From: Chryseobacterium jejuense
GTDB taxonomy: Bacteria; Bacteroidota; Bacteroidia; Flavobacteriales; Weeksellaceae
Length of the DNA: 64,000 nt
Assembly: GCF_017877355.1 (NCBI RefSeq)
Contig: NZ_JAGIPR010000006.1
Location: 124,001 to 188,000 of the forward strand
Direction: 5' to 3'
Below, piece by piece: positions 42,895 to 51,910 of this stretch (within the stretch, counting starts at the first letter, position 1; each line of letters starts with the position of its first letter). The notes under the pieces were generated by a model that saw only the letters and a program-made list of their open reading frames with translations, was not told the DNA's origin and did not search any database. The translations under genes were made by a program, and so were the position numbers.

Positions 42895-43824
42895 CTATCC
42901 TTTAAAATAATCATCAAAATTTATGTTATTTTGCTTTATGTATTCCTTGATATAGGGATCTAAGAAACCACTTTCTTTTAAGAACAATAAAGGATCGGTC
43001 ATATTTAAAATATCATGGATTGCTTTATGTTTATCTGTTTGTTTATTGAAATAGGCTTCTGTAATTTTATAACCCATCCAATATCCAAGGTCATTGGGGC
43101 GGTCATCTTTTTTAGTGGTTCCGTAAAGCCAATCCATAGGACTGCTTGTTTTTAATACGGTTACAAATTCTCTGTATAATGCATCAGAATGAGCCTCACC
43201 ATATTGATAAAATGGGCTGTTATTAGTTTCTCCGGAGTTCAACTCACTGATAAAGTCTGCACTTCCTTCACTAAGGCAATATTTCAGCAAATTATCTTTT
43301 CCTTTAATATTCTGTTGAAAATGCACTAGCTCGTGGGAAATAAGACCAACAACTCCATCCAGGTTTCTAAGGTTTTCTGTTCCAATCATTACTCCGTCTT
43401 TGGAAAAAGTACCACCAGTATTGAATCTTCCATATACAAAATAGAGGGGTGGAAATTGAGCTTCAGGATACCAATACTTCATTCCACAATAAATAGATCT
43501 GATTCTTTTTTCTTTTTGCTTCAATCCCGACAAAACGTTACGACTTTCCAAGTAATCGGCTTTTCTCCTTTTTACCATTGTATATAAAGAATCAGCATTG
43601 ATGATTCTGTTTTCTGTAAAACCTTTCACACCTGGAGATCCATTTTTCATATAATCTATGAATGGATTTTGTTTTGAGGTTTCCATTCTATCAAATGCTT
43701 TCCAGAAGTTTTCGGCATCTCTTGTTTCAAAAACAGCATTTAAAGGATCTGTGGAAAAACCGGTTTGAGCATTTGTCATCCCAAAAGTCAGAAATAAGGC
43801 AGCAAGAATATGGTTGGTCTTCAT
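42895..43824 (-). CDS. Secreted zinc-dependent protease-like protein (DUF2268-like)
   Basis: MKTNHILAALFLTFGMTNAQ is a signal peptide. The 309-residue protein has the zinc motif HELVH (His164, Glu165, His168) in LISHELVHFQQN, and Glu186 in LSEGSADFISE is a likely third ligand (gluzincin pattern). The surrounding GGTFSKDGVMIGTENL and the C-terminal region resemble DUF2268-type predicted metallopeptidases. The substrate is unknown. No sorting domain is present, so a periplasmic location is likely. Downstream DNA is the composite repeat. Confidence 0.82.
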   Translation of the reverse strand: MKTNHILAALFLTFGMTNAQTGFSTDPLNAVFETRDAENFWKAFDRMETSKQNPFIDYMKNGSPGVKGFTENRIINADSLYTMVKRRKADYLESRNVLSGLKQKEKRIRSIYCGMKYWYPEAQFPPLYFVYGRFNTGGTFSKDGVMIGTENLRNLDGVVGLISHELVHFQQNIKGKDNLLKYCLSEGSADFISELNSGETNNSPFYQYGEAHSDALYREFVTVLKTSSPMDWLYGTTKKDDRPNDLGYWMGYKITEAYFNKQTDKHKAIHDILNMTDPLLFLKESGFLDPYIKEYIKQNNINFDDYFKG

Positions 43825-43993
43825 ATTAGTTTTTAAAGGGAACGGTTAAAAATATGAAAAAATTGTACTTAATGTACATTTGAAAATATATTTTCAGCTT
43901 CATGACTCTTCTTTAGCTTTAGATGAAACCTATTTTTCTAAAAAAGGTTTATAATTTCAGAATTAGATCCTCTATAAATTCATAAATCTTTTT

Positions 43994-44001
43994 TAATTTT
44001 G
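43994..44001 (+). promoter_or_regulatory. -7 element for the SUI1-like gene
   Basis: TAATTTTG ends only 4 bases before the ATG at 44006, which implies a leaderless or nearly leaderless mRNA. No good -33 element is visible. Confidence 0.5.
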
Positions 44002-44005
44002 CTGT

Positions 44006-44329
44006 ATGGACTTACGTGATCAATTGAAGAATCTTTTTCCTGAACATGAAGAGCAGGATTTTGAAATGCCTGAAGAAGAATTCAAGCAGAAAGAACCTTT
44101 AGTGTGCAAATTTGAGAAGAAAGGAAGAAATGGTAAGCCCGTAACCATTGTTGAAGGCTGGGAAGGTAATGAAGAAGACCTCAAAAAAATCTCAAAGAAA
44201 ATAAAAACCACCTTAGGAATAGGCGGTTCTGAAAAGGATGGAACGATTATCATTCAGGGAGATAACCGTGATAAAATAATGGCTATCCTTAAAGATATGG
44301 GTTATAAAACCAAACGGGTTGGCGGATAG
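44006..44329 (+). CDS. SUI1/eIF1-like translation factor family protein (YciH type)
   Basis: The 107-residue protein has an acidic N-terminal third followed by a SUI1 domain: LVCKFEKKGRNGKPVTIVEGWEG, LKKISKKIKTTLGIGGSEKDGTIIIQGD and IMAILKDMGYKTKRVGG. In E. coli, YciH affects start-site fidelity; the role in Bacteroidota is not established. It converges with the LRR gene with two bases between stop codons, and a hairpin covers both stops. Confidence 0.93.
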   Translation: MDLRDQLKNLFPEHEEQDFEMPEEEFKQKEPLVCKFEKKGRNGKPVTIVEGWEGNEEDLKKISKKIKTTLGIGGSEKDGTIIIQGDNRDKIMAILKDMGYKTKRVGG

Positions 44330-44345
44330 GTCTAGAAATAGACCT
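44328..44345. terminator. Hairpin spanning both convergent stop codons
   Basis: A perfect 7-bp stem, AGGTCTA/TAGACCT, with a GAAA tetraloop overlaps the SUI1-like and LRR stop codons. No T-run follows, so it may be an RNA-stabilising or weak termination structure. Confidence 0.5.
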
Positions 44346-45231
44346 GGGTTTCCGGAAGTAAGGTTTTTAATTTTTCAATTTTAGATTTTTCTATAGGATT
44401 TCCTATAAGAATGAGGGTTTTCAGGTTTTTCAGCTGACTGATTTCTACAGGAATATCTTTCAGATTATTATTAGCCAGATTCATACTGACAATGCTCTTT
44501 AATCCTTTTATTCCGGATGAAATTTCTGTGATATTGTTGTCACTTACATTCAGAAATTCAAGTTCCTGAGCTTTAAAAAGATTCTCCGGAAGCCTGATAA
44601 TTGCATTCTGCTGTAATTCAAGATATTTTATTTTTTTTGGAAACGACAGGTTCCCCATGTCATTGATCTGATTATTGGCCAGATTTAAAAATTTTAGATT
44701 TTTGATCCGATACAATCGGTCAGTAATAAAACTGATCTGATTTCCCTGTAAATTTATTTCTTCTAAAGTTGAAATTTCCATTAGAGCTTCAGGAAAGGTA
44801 TTAAGATTATTGGCATCAAAATGAACTGTCTTAAGGTTTTGAAGCTTTGCAACATTCGGATTGATGCTTGTCAAACTGTTCAGGTTCATAGAGAAAGTAA
44901 TCAGTTTTTTTAATTGACTGATTTCATCGGGAATGTATTTGATGCTGTTTTCATTCACATTCAAAAATTCCAGTTCTTTTAGGCTAAATAGCTCCTGATC
45001 CATTTTCTCAAACTTATTCGCCATTATATTTAAAAAGAATAAGGAATCCAGTTTTACAATCTGAGGAGGAAGGTTGAACAATCCTTTTTCTCTGAAACTC
45101 ATACTGTAAACAGCCTTTTTGCTGTTCAAAGCGTCTTCAATATTGGTAAAAGTGGGATATTTAACAGGATCAATCTGAGCGTTGACCTGAGAAAGTGATA
45201 CAATGGTAATAAGTAAGAAAAACTTTTTCAT
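44332..45231 (-). CDS. Secreted leucine-rich-repeat protein
   Basis: The start at 45231 (MKKFFLLITIVSLSQVNAQ) gives a signal peptide; an upstream ATG would add 12 polar residues ahead of it. The mature 280 residues consist of about ten LRRs of the bacterial 22-23-residue type, for example LEFLNVNENSIKYIPDEISQL, LKTVHFDANNLNTFPEAL and LEFLNVSDNNITEISSGIKGL. No cell-wall anchor or T9SS sorting domain is seen at the C-terminus. A protein- or ligand-binding role is likely; the partner is unknown. Confidence 0.88.
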   Translation of the reverse strand: MKKFFLLITIVSLSQVNAQIDPVKYPTFTNIEDALNSKKAVYSMSFREKGLFNLPPQIVKLDSLFFLNIMANKFEKMDQELFSLKELEFLNVNENSIKYIPDEISQLKKLITFSMNLNSLTSINPNVAKLQNLKTVHFDANNLNTFPEALMEISTLEEINLQGNQISFITDRLYRIKNLKFLNLANNQINDMGNLSFPKKIKYLELQQNAIIRLPENLFKAQELEFLNVSDNNITEISSGIKGLKSIVSMNLANNNLKDIPVEISQLKNLKTLILIGNPIEKSKIEKLKTLLPETQVYF

Positions 45232-45374
45232 ATGAAGATGTTTATCGTTTTTTAAGGTCATATGCAATTGCAGTCTCTTAATCAGTGTTTGTGTTTGTAA
45301 ATCATAGTGATTTCATAAACAGAAAATGTCTGCCGGCGACAAGAGCTACCGACAGACAGGAATTATAAATAATT

Positions 45375-47537
45375 TTACTTCTTTAAAAGTTTTACAGTTT
45401 TCTGGAATCCTCCCTCTGCTTCAATATTCAGAATTAAAACACGAGATCCTTCCAATTGTTGTGTAAAGTCTAAGTCTAATGCCTTGTTCGTTCCATTGAA
45501 CTTCTTGGTATAAACAATCTTTCCATCTATACTGTAAGCAGTTACTGAAATATCCTTCAATCCTTTTGGTGAATTGATCTTCACAATTCCTGAAGTAGGA
45601 TTTGGCGCTATTGTTACCGTATTTTCAGCAGCTACATTTTCAATGGTTCCCAAAGATCCTTGTGTTCCCAGGTTTCCTTTAAGTGCAATTACAACCGTAG
45701 CCGATTTCCCTCTATAGTCAATAGTATTTCCTGTAGCATCAATATCTGTAGAGATCGTAGAACTCGGATGCTGAATAGAGAAGAAACCGAATTTATGATC
45801 AGGTGTAAAAGTTAATCCTGTAGGCTCAGATCCTGCAGGCATTGAAGCAAATAATTTCACTTTCGGATTGGCCTGTGTATGATCCGGAGCAATTACCCAG
45901 ATATAGTTTTTACCGCCATCCTGAAGTACCCAAAGGTTTCCGAGTTCGTCAAACGTAAGGTTATCATTTCCATCGCCCCAGGCTTCGGATTTTGTTCCCT
46001 GTGTTGTTTCGAAAGAATATACAGAATTGGCACCTCCAACAAATGTTTCTACCTGAGAAGCTGTTGTTCCGTTATCCTGTAAACGGTAAACTTTATCTAA
46101 TCCTTTTGCTGTAAAGTAAATCTTTCCATCCAGAGGACTGATATCTACGTCTTCAACTCCATTAAATCTAGTTCCTAAAGACTGAGCAAGTGATGCTGTA
46201 TTGTTTTGATCAGCCTTCGTTTTATTAGGTACCTGAACCCATGTTGCTGTAGTTGCTACCGGATCTCCCGCTGTTGTTAATCCCTGATCTAACTTTAATA
46301 CATAAAGGTTTCCTGAAGAAAGATCATTAGGCGTATCCATCACATATTTATATACCATATGAGTACCGCCGTCTTCACCATAATATGCTATTGTTCCGGC
46401 GTTATTGATGACCACATTTTCATGGTTCATAATTCCCATTTGCCAAAGTTTTCCTTTAGAACCGTCTGCATTTTTAGAAATAACCTGAGCTGTTGCAGGA
46501 TCAATTTCTACAAGCCATCCGTAATCCTTGTATCCATCTCCGTTTACATCATTAGCAGTTACAGATTCTTCCGCTGTTACTACCGTACCCCAAGGAGTAA
46601 TTCCTCCTGAACAGTTTCTGATAGTCTGCACCAAACCAGGATCTGAAAAATTTACTGCTCTTGATCTTGTTAACTGCCAAAGTTTTGTAGAAGAATTATA
46701 ATTAACCTCAGCCATAGTAACCCCACCCGGATTGGTTTCGTGGTTTACTGAAAGGTAACCGTTTGTACTGCTTCCTGATTTGCCCACATAAGCTGTAAAG
46801 TCGTTCTGACCACCTACCATACCTCCACCTTCAGTATAACTATCTCCTTCTTTTAAAACAAGCTGATACTTGTGCTCTCCTGGAATAATAAGTTTATTGG
46901 TTTGTGCTGTAGGTACAATAGAAGTAAAACAGCTGATATGTGTTCCGTTGCAGGCAACAGGTGTAGGCGTAGTGTTAACTTTTGTCTTAAGATAGGCATC
47001 AATTCTAAGATCTGAACTTCCTACACTTCTATTATGTAATTCAACGGAAATTCTGTTAACTCCGTTGATGAATTTTGATTTTGGAATAGAGAAAATATTA
47101 TATACATTCTCGGCAGCACCATCAACCGTTGTACTTGATAAAGTATTGAATGTAACGGCACCTGCAGGCATATTATCTCTTACTACTTCCTCACCGTTAA
47201 GATAAACTACAATACCATCATCTCTCATTACACCAAGTTCCATATTATCGGAAAGTGTTGAAAGATTTACAGTAAAATCTTTAGCAAAATATGCTGTTAT
47301 CAGTCCTGTTGTACCAGAATGAATGGTAGTGGTAACAGGATCACCATATCCTAATGGTCCATTACCCACAGGCCAGGAAGAAATGTCATAGTTTTGTGTT
47401 TTCCACGCATCAGGTTGTGCCTGGTCAAGGTCCTTGTAACTCCAGGATGTTCCCTTATCAAAAATAGTGGTCTGTGCCTGAATGGTTGACCCTGCAAATA
47501 GAGCTAACGCTCCAATTGTTAGTAGTTTTTTCTTCAT
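45375..47537 (-). CDS. Secreted PhoX-like (DUF839) protein with T9SS sorting domain
   Basis: MKKKLLTIGALALFAGSTIQAQ is a signal peptide. Residues about 23-200 form a beta-sandwich-like region with DDGIVVYLNGEEVVRDN, also seen in secreted carbohydrate or phosphatase proteins. Residues about 210-620 carry PhoX/DUF839 features, including GYLSVNHETNPGG, NCSGGITPWGTVVTAEES and DGKIYFTAKGLDKVYR. The last 75 residues are a type A T9SS sorting domain (IAPNPTSGIVKI... to KTVKLLKK). It is thus exported to the cell surface or medium, perhaps as an alkaline phosphatase or phosphodiesterase; catalytic residues were not confirmed. Confidence 0.87.
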   Translation of the reverse strand: MKKKLLTIGALALFAGSTIQAQTTIFDKGTSWSYKDLDQAQPDAWKTQNYDISSWPVGNGPLGYGDPVTTTIHSGTTGLITAYFAKDFTVNLSTLSDNMELGVMRDDGIVVYLNGEEVVRDNMPAGAVTFNTLSSTTVDGAAENVYNIFSIPKSKFINGVNRISVELHNRSVGSSDLRIDAYLKTKVNTTPTPVACNGTHISCFTSIVPTAQTNKLIIPGEHKYQLVLKEGDSYTEGGGMVGGQNDFTAYVGKSGSSTNGYLSVNHETNPGGVTMAEVNYNSSTKLWQLTRSRAVNFSDPGLVQTIRNCSGGITPWGTVVTAEESVTANDVNGDGYKDYGWLVEIDPATAQVISKNADGSKGKLWQMGIMNHENVVINNAGTIAYYGEDGGTHMVYKYVMDTPNDLSSGNLYVLKLDQGLTTAGDPVATTATWVQVPNKTKADQNNTASLAQSLGTRFNGVEDVDISPLDGKIYFTAKGLDKVYRLQDNGTTASQVETFVGGANSVYSFETTQGTKSEAWGDGNDNLTFDELGNLWVLQDGGKNYIWVIAPDHTQANPKVKLFASMPAGSEPTGLTFTPDHKFGFFSIQHPSSTISTDIDATGNTIDYRGKSATVVIALKGNLGTQGSLGTIENVAAENTVTIAPNPTSGIVKINSPKGLKDISVTAYSIDGKIVYTKKFNGTNKALDLDFTQQLEGSRVLILNIEAEGGFQKTVKLLKK

Positions 47538-47563
47538 TTTTAAGTTTGATTTATTAGACCTTG

Positions 47564-47571
47564 CAAAACTA
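47564..47571 (-). promoter_or_regulatory. -7 element for the PhoX-like gene
   Basis: The minus strand reads TAGTTTTG, 26 bases before the ATG at 47537. No PHO-box-like repeat was recognised. Confidence 0.5.
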
Positions 47572-47758
47572 TTTTTTAAAGAGCACGTTCCTGTTAATAG
47601 GACTTTAAATATGGGTGGGAGAATGTTAATTAATTTAAAACCTAATGTTAAGGGGATTAAGTTTTTATTAAATTAAAGAGATCATTCTTCGTGATGCGTA
47701 TATGAGGATAGAAAGATTCTTTATTGTTATTGTGAATACTCTTATTTCATAGACAAGA

Positions 47759-47791
47759 AAACCTAACAGGTTTTAGAAACCTGTTAGGTTT
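47759..47791. repeat. Perfect palindromic hairpin of the AAACCTGTTAGGTTT type
   Basis: AAACCTAACAGGTTT-TAG-AAACCTGTTAGGTTT is a perfect 15-bp stem with a 3-base loop, 55 bp beyond the cytochrome peroxidase stop. It may act as its terminator, but the T-run is weak. I recall near-identical palindromes as recurrent intergenic elements in flavobacterial genomes. The remaining 308-bp gap (47538-47845) holds no gene. Confidence 0.65.
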
Positions 47792-47845
47792 AATTAGATA
47801 TCGTAGAAAAAGCTATAGCTCAACTTCTGTATCCCGGAAACTCCC

Positions 47846-49675
47846 CTACTTGGCTTTACTCACATCAGTAAGAGCATTCAGAAAGGCAATAATCTGGTTC
47901 ATCTCTGTTTGGGTAAGGTTTAATTTATCTGGAGCAAGTGTTTGGTTTTTCATCTTCAGTCCCAGTCCTTCTCCTCCACCTTCATTATAGAAATCAAGAA
48001 CTTCTTCTAAAGTGTTGAAGGCTCCATTGTGGAAATAAGGTTTAGTAAGGGCACTATTTCTTACGGTAACGGTTTTGAATGAATAATCATATATCCATGA
48101 TTTTTCTTTTTTTACCGGGCTGTTTCCTCTTCCGGGATCCTGATCCAGTTCTACAGGGAGCTGTTTTATTGGTTTTGTGGTTACCCCAAGAACTTCGGAC
48201 TCATTTTCATTAAAGAACGGCGGTACCAACCCTGAAAAATGAGGAGCAAAATGACAGGTTGCACAATTGGCTTTTCCCATGAACAGGTTAAAGCCTTTTT
48301 TCACATCCTCAGAAATATTTTTTTCATTTCTCATGAAACGATCGAAATCGCTATCAAAAGAATATAAGGAGGCAACATAAGAGCTTAAAGCCTTTGAAAA
48401 ATTTTCTTTACTAATTTTTCCATCTTTAAAAACCGTACGGAATGCTTTTTTATATTCAGGTTTTGTTTTTAACTTCTGAATGATGCTTTCGTAGCTTGTA
48501 TTGAATTCATCTTCATTATAAATCACGTGTTCAGCCTGTTGTTCCAAATAAAAAGCACGCAGATCATAGAAAAATCTTTTGGCAAAAACGGCATTATATA
48601 AAGATGGTGAATTTCTCAACACCGGTTTTCCTTCTACATTACTTGTAGATTTAGCTTTAAGATCTGTAAAGGCATTTTCCTGAAGATGACAGGTTGCACA
48701 GCTCATTCTTCCGTTACCACTTAGATTCTGATCATAGAAAATTGATTTTCCAAGATTTTGAAGATCCGGATTATCTTCTGAAGACTTCAGCAGTGTATAA
48801 AAATAAGGATCTAAAAAATCACTGCTGAAAAGGTTTTTATTACTGACATTCCAGCCTGAGAATTCCTTCAGATCATCAGGTCTGCCATCCCATCTTCCTA
48901 ATTCTTCATACAGAGGCTGTATATATTTTTTATAAAACTCAATTCTGTCAAAAGTTTCAAAATCGTTATTCTTTGAAAGATAGCTGATAGCTTCCGTTAA
49001 GGTCTGATCTGCTTTTGAAGTATTATAGTTTTTAAAATAAGGATCATCATTGATATATTTCTGCATACCTGAAAGAGCGTGACTGGCTTCTTCGGAAATA
49101 TTCAGGGATCCCGGAGTATCGAAACCTGTTACACCCAATGAATATATCCTGATTAATTCTATACGCAAAGGCAGTGTTTTATTATTTCCTTTACTCATTC
49201 CATTTTTCATAGCACTCAGATAAAAACCGGAATAGCTATTGTATAAAAAATCGGTAATTGTTTTGATCTTTTCTTTTTCATCTTCTGCTTCTTCAGAAAA
49301 TATCAGTTCATCCAATACCTGCAATCCTTCAGGAGGAAGTGTATATGCTGATGTTCCTGCGGCCTCAATATGAAACAGAGGAGCCGCATTCAGACGGGTT
49401 TTGGTGAATTCGGGATAATGATAGGCAATATAGAACTCAATTTCTTTAAATGAATTTCTTGTGTTCTTTAATGATAGCTGTAATTCTTCAAGAGAAATAC
49501 GGTCTTCAGAGAACTTACGGACATCCGATTTCAATTGCTCAAGTTTTCCTTTAAAATCAGACAACCCTTTATTAACAAATGTATTCTCGCTTTCTTTTCC
49601 TTTGTAAACAGGATTAAAGGACATTACTGCAAATCCTATCAAAAGGACGATAACAAGAAGTGGATAGGATCTCAT
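47846..49675 (-). CDS. Di-haem cytochrome c peroxidase family protein with N-terminal extension
   Basis: The N-terminus RSYPLLVIVLLIGFAVMSF is a membrane anchor or signal. Residues about 30-300 form a helical region outside the usual family; the PPEGLQVLDELIF segment hints at an imelysin-like helical bundle, unverified. Residues about 300-605 are the CCP/MauG domain with two haem sites, CATCH at 326-330 and CATCH at 471-475. The typical family protein is 320-400 residues, so this one is nearly double. It would reduce peroxide or modify a partner protein in the periplasm. A TTG-N17-TAGCTTTG promoter precedes it. Confidence 0.92.
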   Translation of the reverse strand: MRSYPLLVIVLLIGFAVMSFNPVYKGKESENTFVNKGLSDFKGKLEQLKSDVRKFSEDRISLEELQLSLKNTRNSFKEIEFYIAYHYPEFTKTRLNAAPLFHIEAAGTSAYTLPPEGLQVLDELIFSEEAEDEKEKIKTITDFLYNSYSGFYLSAMKNGMSKGNNKTLPLRIELIRIYSLGVTGFDTPGSLNISEEASHALSGMQKYINDDPYFKNYNTSKADQTLTEAISYLSKNNDFETFDRIEFYKKYIQPLYEELGRWDGRPDDLKEFSGWNVSNKNLFSSDFLDPYFYTLLKSSEDNPDLQNLGKSIFYDQNLSGNGRMSCATCHLQENAFTDLKAKSTSNVEGKPVLRNSPSLYNAVFAKRFFYDLRAFYLEQQAEHVIYNEDEFNTSYESIIQKLKTKPEYKKAFRTVFKDGKISKENFSKALSSYVASLYSFDSDFDRFMRNEKNISEDVKKGFNLFMGKANCATCHFAPHFSGLVPPFFNENESEVLGVTTKPIKQLPVELDQDPGRGNSPVKKEKSWIYDYSFKTVTVRNSALTKPYFHNGAFNTLEEVLDFYNEGGGEGLGLKMKNQTLAPDKLNLTQTEMNQIIAFLNALTDVSKAK

Positions 49676-49688
49676 GAATTTTTAGCGA

Positions 49689-49716
49689 CAAAGCTATTAA
49701 TCTGATGTTATCTCAA
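49689..49716 (-). promoter_or_regulatory. Promoter of the cytochrome c peroxidase gene
   Basis: On the minus strand TTG (49716-49714) and TAGCTTTG (49696-49689) are 17 bp apart. The ATG follows 13 bases later. Confidence 0.6.
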
Positions 49717-49904
49717 TTTTAATAACAGATTAAATAATGTTTATATTTTTGATACAATATTTTTCACTAATTTTAAACCCCGAAATCAGATTCATTATTC
49801 TTTAAGGAACGGGTTATTCTAAAATACCTGTAAAATAATGGCGAGAGGTTATTGGGAGAGGATTTTTTTAATTAAATTCAACACATCAAAACTAAAATAG
49901 GATT

Positions 49905-50387
49905 ATGAAAACAAAACTATTATTTGCTGTTACAGCAAGTTTTCTTTCTCTTACGGCATTTTCACAAAAGAAAAAGCAGGCTGAAAAACCTGCAAAACAA
50001 CAGGAAATGGCTGTATACGCTGAGAAAAAAGGAAATGACTATTATCTGATCCGCCTGGAACAGGATAAACCAGTGCCAAATGTTTATGTATATTCCAATG
50101 GAATAACCAAACCATATAAAAACTATACAGAACTTAAAGACGTTGTTATGGAATTTCCGGGGATGATGTCTTCTAATAATTCTACCAAAGAAGAATTGGT
50201 TTCTATTCTTAAAAAAGACAATCATTTCTATGAGATTACCTCACAGAGAAAGGATCCCAAAAATTTTGAAAAAACGGTTGTTACTGTATATGAACTGATG
50301 GGCGGACAAAAAAGGATTGTTGAAGAATATGATTCTATTTATCAACTTATGGCTTCACCTTATAAAGAAGCAATTTTCATAGATTAA
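49905..50387 (+). CDS. Secreted protein of unknown function
   Basis: The 160-residue protein has a signal peptide, MKTKLLFAVTASFLSLTAFSQ, then a lysine/glutamine-rich stretch to about residue 40. The mature part has a mixed alpha/beta look (NDYYLIRLEQDKPVPNVYVYSNGITKPYKNYTELKDVV) and no known motif. It is 19 bp upstream of the nucleoside phosphorylase gene, so it is the first gene of a three-gene plus-strand unit. No function is proposed. Confidence 0.75.
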   Translation: MKTKLLFAVTASFLSLTAFSQKKKQAEKPAKQQEMAVYAEKKGNDYYLIRLEQDKPVPNVYVYSNGITKPYKNYTELKDVVMEFPGMMSSNNSTKEELVSILKKDNHFYEITSQRKDPKNFEKTVVTVYELMGGQKRIVEEYDSIYQLMASPYKEAIFID

Positions 50388-50406
50388 AAACAAAAAAATA
50401 TAAATT

Positions 50407-51261
50407 ATGCTAAACAAACTTGCTGCTTCAGAACTTATTCTGAATGAAGACGGAAGTGTATACCACTTGAATCTTTTACCCGAAGATATTGCTGATAAAA
50501 TCATCCTTGTAGGTGACCCGGACAGAGTAGCAAAGGTTTCAAAATATTTTGACACCGTAGAAATCAAAAAAAATAAAAGAGAATTTTACACCCATACAGG
50601 AACACTTCGTGGGGAAAGAATTACAGTAATGTCTACCGGTATCGGTACTGAAAACATTGATATTGTAATGAATGAGCTTGATGCTCTTGTAAACATTGAT
50701 CTTAAAAACAAGGAATTCAAAACAGAGCACAAAGCCCTTGAATTATTCCGTATGGGAACTTGTGGAAGTGTGAATCCTGATGTAGAGGTAGACAATATGC
50801 TGGTTACTCAAAACGTAGTAGGATTAGATGGTTTAATGCACTTCTATCAGGACTACAGTTTCGAAAATGAGTTTTCTAAAAGTTTTCTGGAAAGATTCCC
50901 TTACGAAAAAATCAAACCGATGCTTTACTTCTCAGACTGGGCAGAAGAAATGGGTGAATATTATAAGGATGCTAAATACCACGGAAATACAGCTACATTC
51001 CCAGGATTTTATGCACCACAGGGAAGACAGCTTCGTTTAAAGGCTGTGGATGATAAATTCCTTGAAACATTAAATGACCTTGGAGTTACCAACTTTGAAA
51101 TGGAAACTTCTGCTATCTATGCATTTTCAAAATTGTTAGGTCACAAAGCTATCACTGTAAATAACGTAGTGGCCAACAGAAGACGTGGAGAGTTCTCTAC
51201 AGACCACCACAATTCTGAAAAGAACCTGATCACTTGGGTGCTTGACAGAATTATTAAATAA
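50407..51261 (+). CDS. Nucleoside phosphorylase (uridine phosphorylase-like)
   Basis: The 284-residue protein belongs to the PNP/UDP family, which splits nucleosides with phosphate into base and ribose-1-phosphate. Supporting segments are ILVGDPDRVAKVSKYF (phosphate binding), VMSTGIGTENIDIVMNELDAL, FRMGTCGSVNPDVEV and the substrate-binding NFEMETSAIYAFSKLLGHKA. The pattern is closest to Bacteroidota uridine phosphorylase-like enzymes, but purine preference is not excluded. It is cotranscribed with an unknown protein, whose start codon abuts its stop. Confidence 0.9.
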   Translation: MLNKLAASELILNEDGSVYHLNLLPEDIADKIILVGDPDRVAKVSKYFDTVEIKKNKREFYTHTGTLRGERITVMSTGIGTENIDIVMNELDALVNIDLKNKEFKTEHKALELFRMGTCGSVNPDVEVDNMLVTQNVVGLDGLMHFYQDYSFENEFSKSFLERFPYEKIKPMLYFSDWAEEMGEYYKDAKYHGNTATFPGFYAPQGRQLRLKAVDDKFLETLNDLGVTNFEMETSAIYAFSKLLGHKAITVNNVVANRRRGEFSTDHHNSEKNLITWVLDRIIK

Positions 51262-51780
51262 ATGTTTATGGGACAGAACATCACTTGCCTGATTACCGAT
51301 CAGCATCTTGAATTAGATAAAAATATGATTCACTTTAAGATCAGGGATGTCCTGTTTGTTCCTTTTGATATTATCGGATCTTCTGTTTCCTGGTTTATTG
51401 AAGAGGCTCAGAAATATGATATAGCCCAGGATCTGTTTGACTATTTTAAGCAATATAAGCCTGATGATCTGGTTTTATGGGGTGCAGATGAGAAACATAC
51501 TGCTTTAGATATCATAAAACTTATTGAAGAATATAAGATCAGCAACTTCATCATTGAACACAGTTCAGATTTTGCCAGCATGCCTATGGATAATTACTTC
51601 CTGGGAGTATCTGATGGTAAAATCATAAAGGATTCTATTGTTTTTGATGAAAATGATTCTTCTAAAAAGAACTGCGCTAATATTGAAAAATACCGCGAGA
51701 AAATTGGACTTAATTTCAATTGGATAGGAATGGATAAATTTCATGCCTATAGCTTTGCGGAAAAGGAATATTTTAGATAA
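51262..51780 (+). CDS. Conserved hypothetical protein in the nucleoside phosphorylase operon
   Basis: The 172-residue soluble protein begins directly after the phosphorylase stop (TAA-ATG); an ATG six bases later is an alternative start. Features are an N-terminal NITCLITDQHLELD strand, a central FDYFKQYKPDDLVLWGADEKHTALDIIKLIEEY helix region and FHAYSFAEKEYF at the end. I recognise no domain. The operon position suggests a role in nucleoside or nucleotide metabolism, but this is inference only. Confidence 0.7.
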   Translation: MFMGQNITCLITDQHLELDKNMIHFKIRDVLFVPFDIIGSSVSWFIEEAQKYDIAQDLFDYFKQYKPDDLVLWGADEKHTALDIIKLIEEYKISNFIIEHSSDFASMPMDNYFLGVSDGKIIKDSIVFDENDSSKKNCANIEKYREKIGLNFNWIGMDKFHAYSFAEKEYFR

Positions 51781-51811
51781 AAATAATTGATATATACCGA
51801 TTCTATTAAAT

Positions 51812-51842
51812 AAAAGCCTCTGGAATTTCCCCAGAGGCTTTT
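51812..51842 (+). terminator. Terminator of the nucleoside phosphorylase operon
   Basis: A perfect 12-bp stem, AAAAGCCTCTGG/CCAGAGGCTTTT, with a 7-base loop is followed by T residues. Confidence 0.92.
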
Positions 51843-51910
51843 TGCTGTATGCCTTTACTAACGTTAATAGTTTTTTTTTGATTATTTAACAGGCTAATAC
51901 CCACTCCTAT

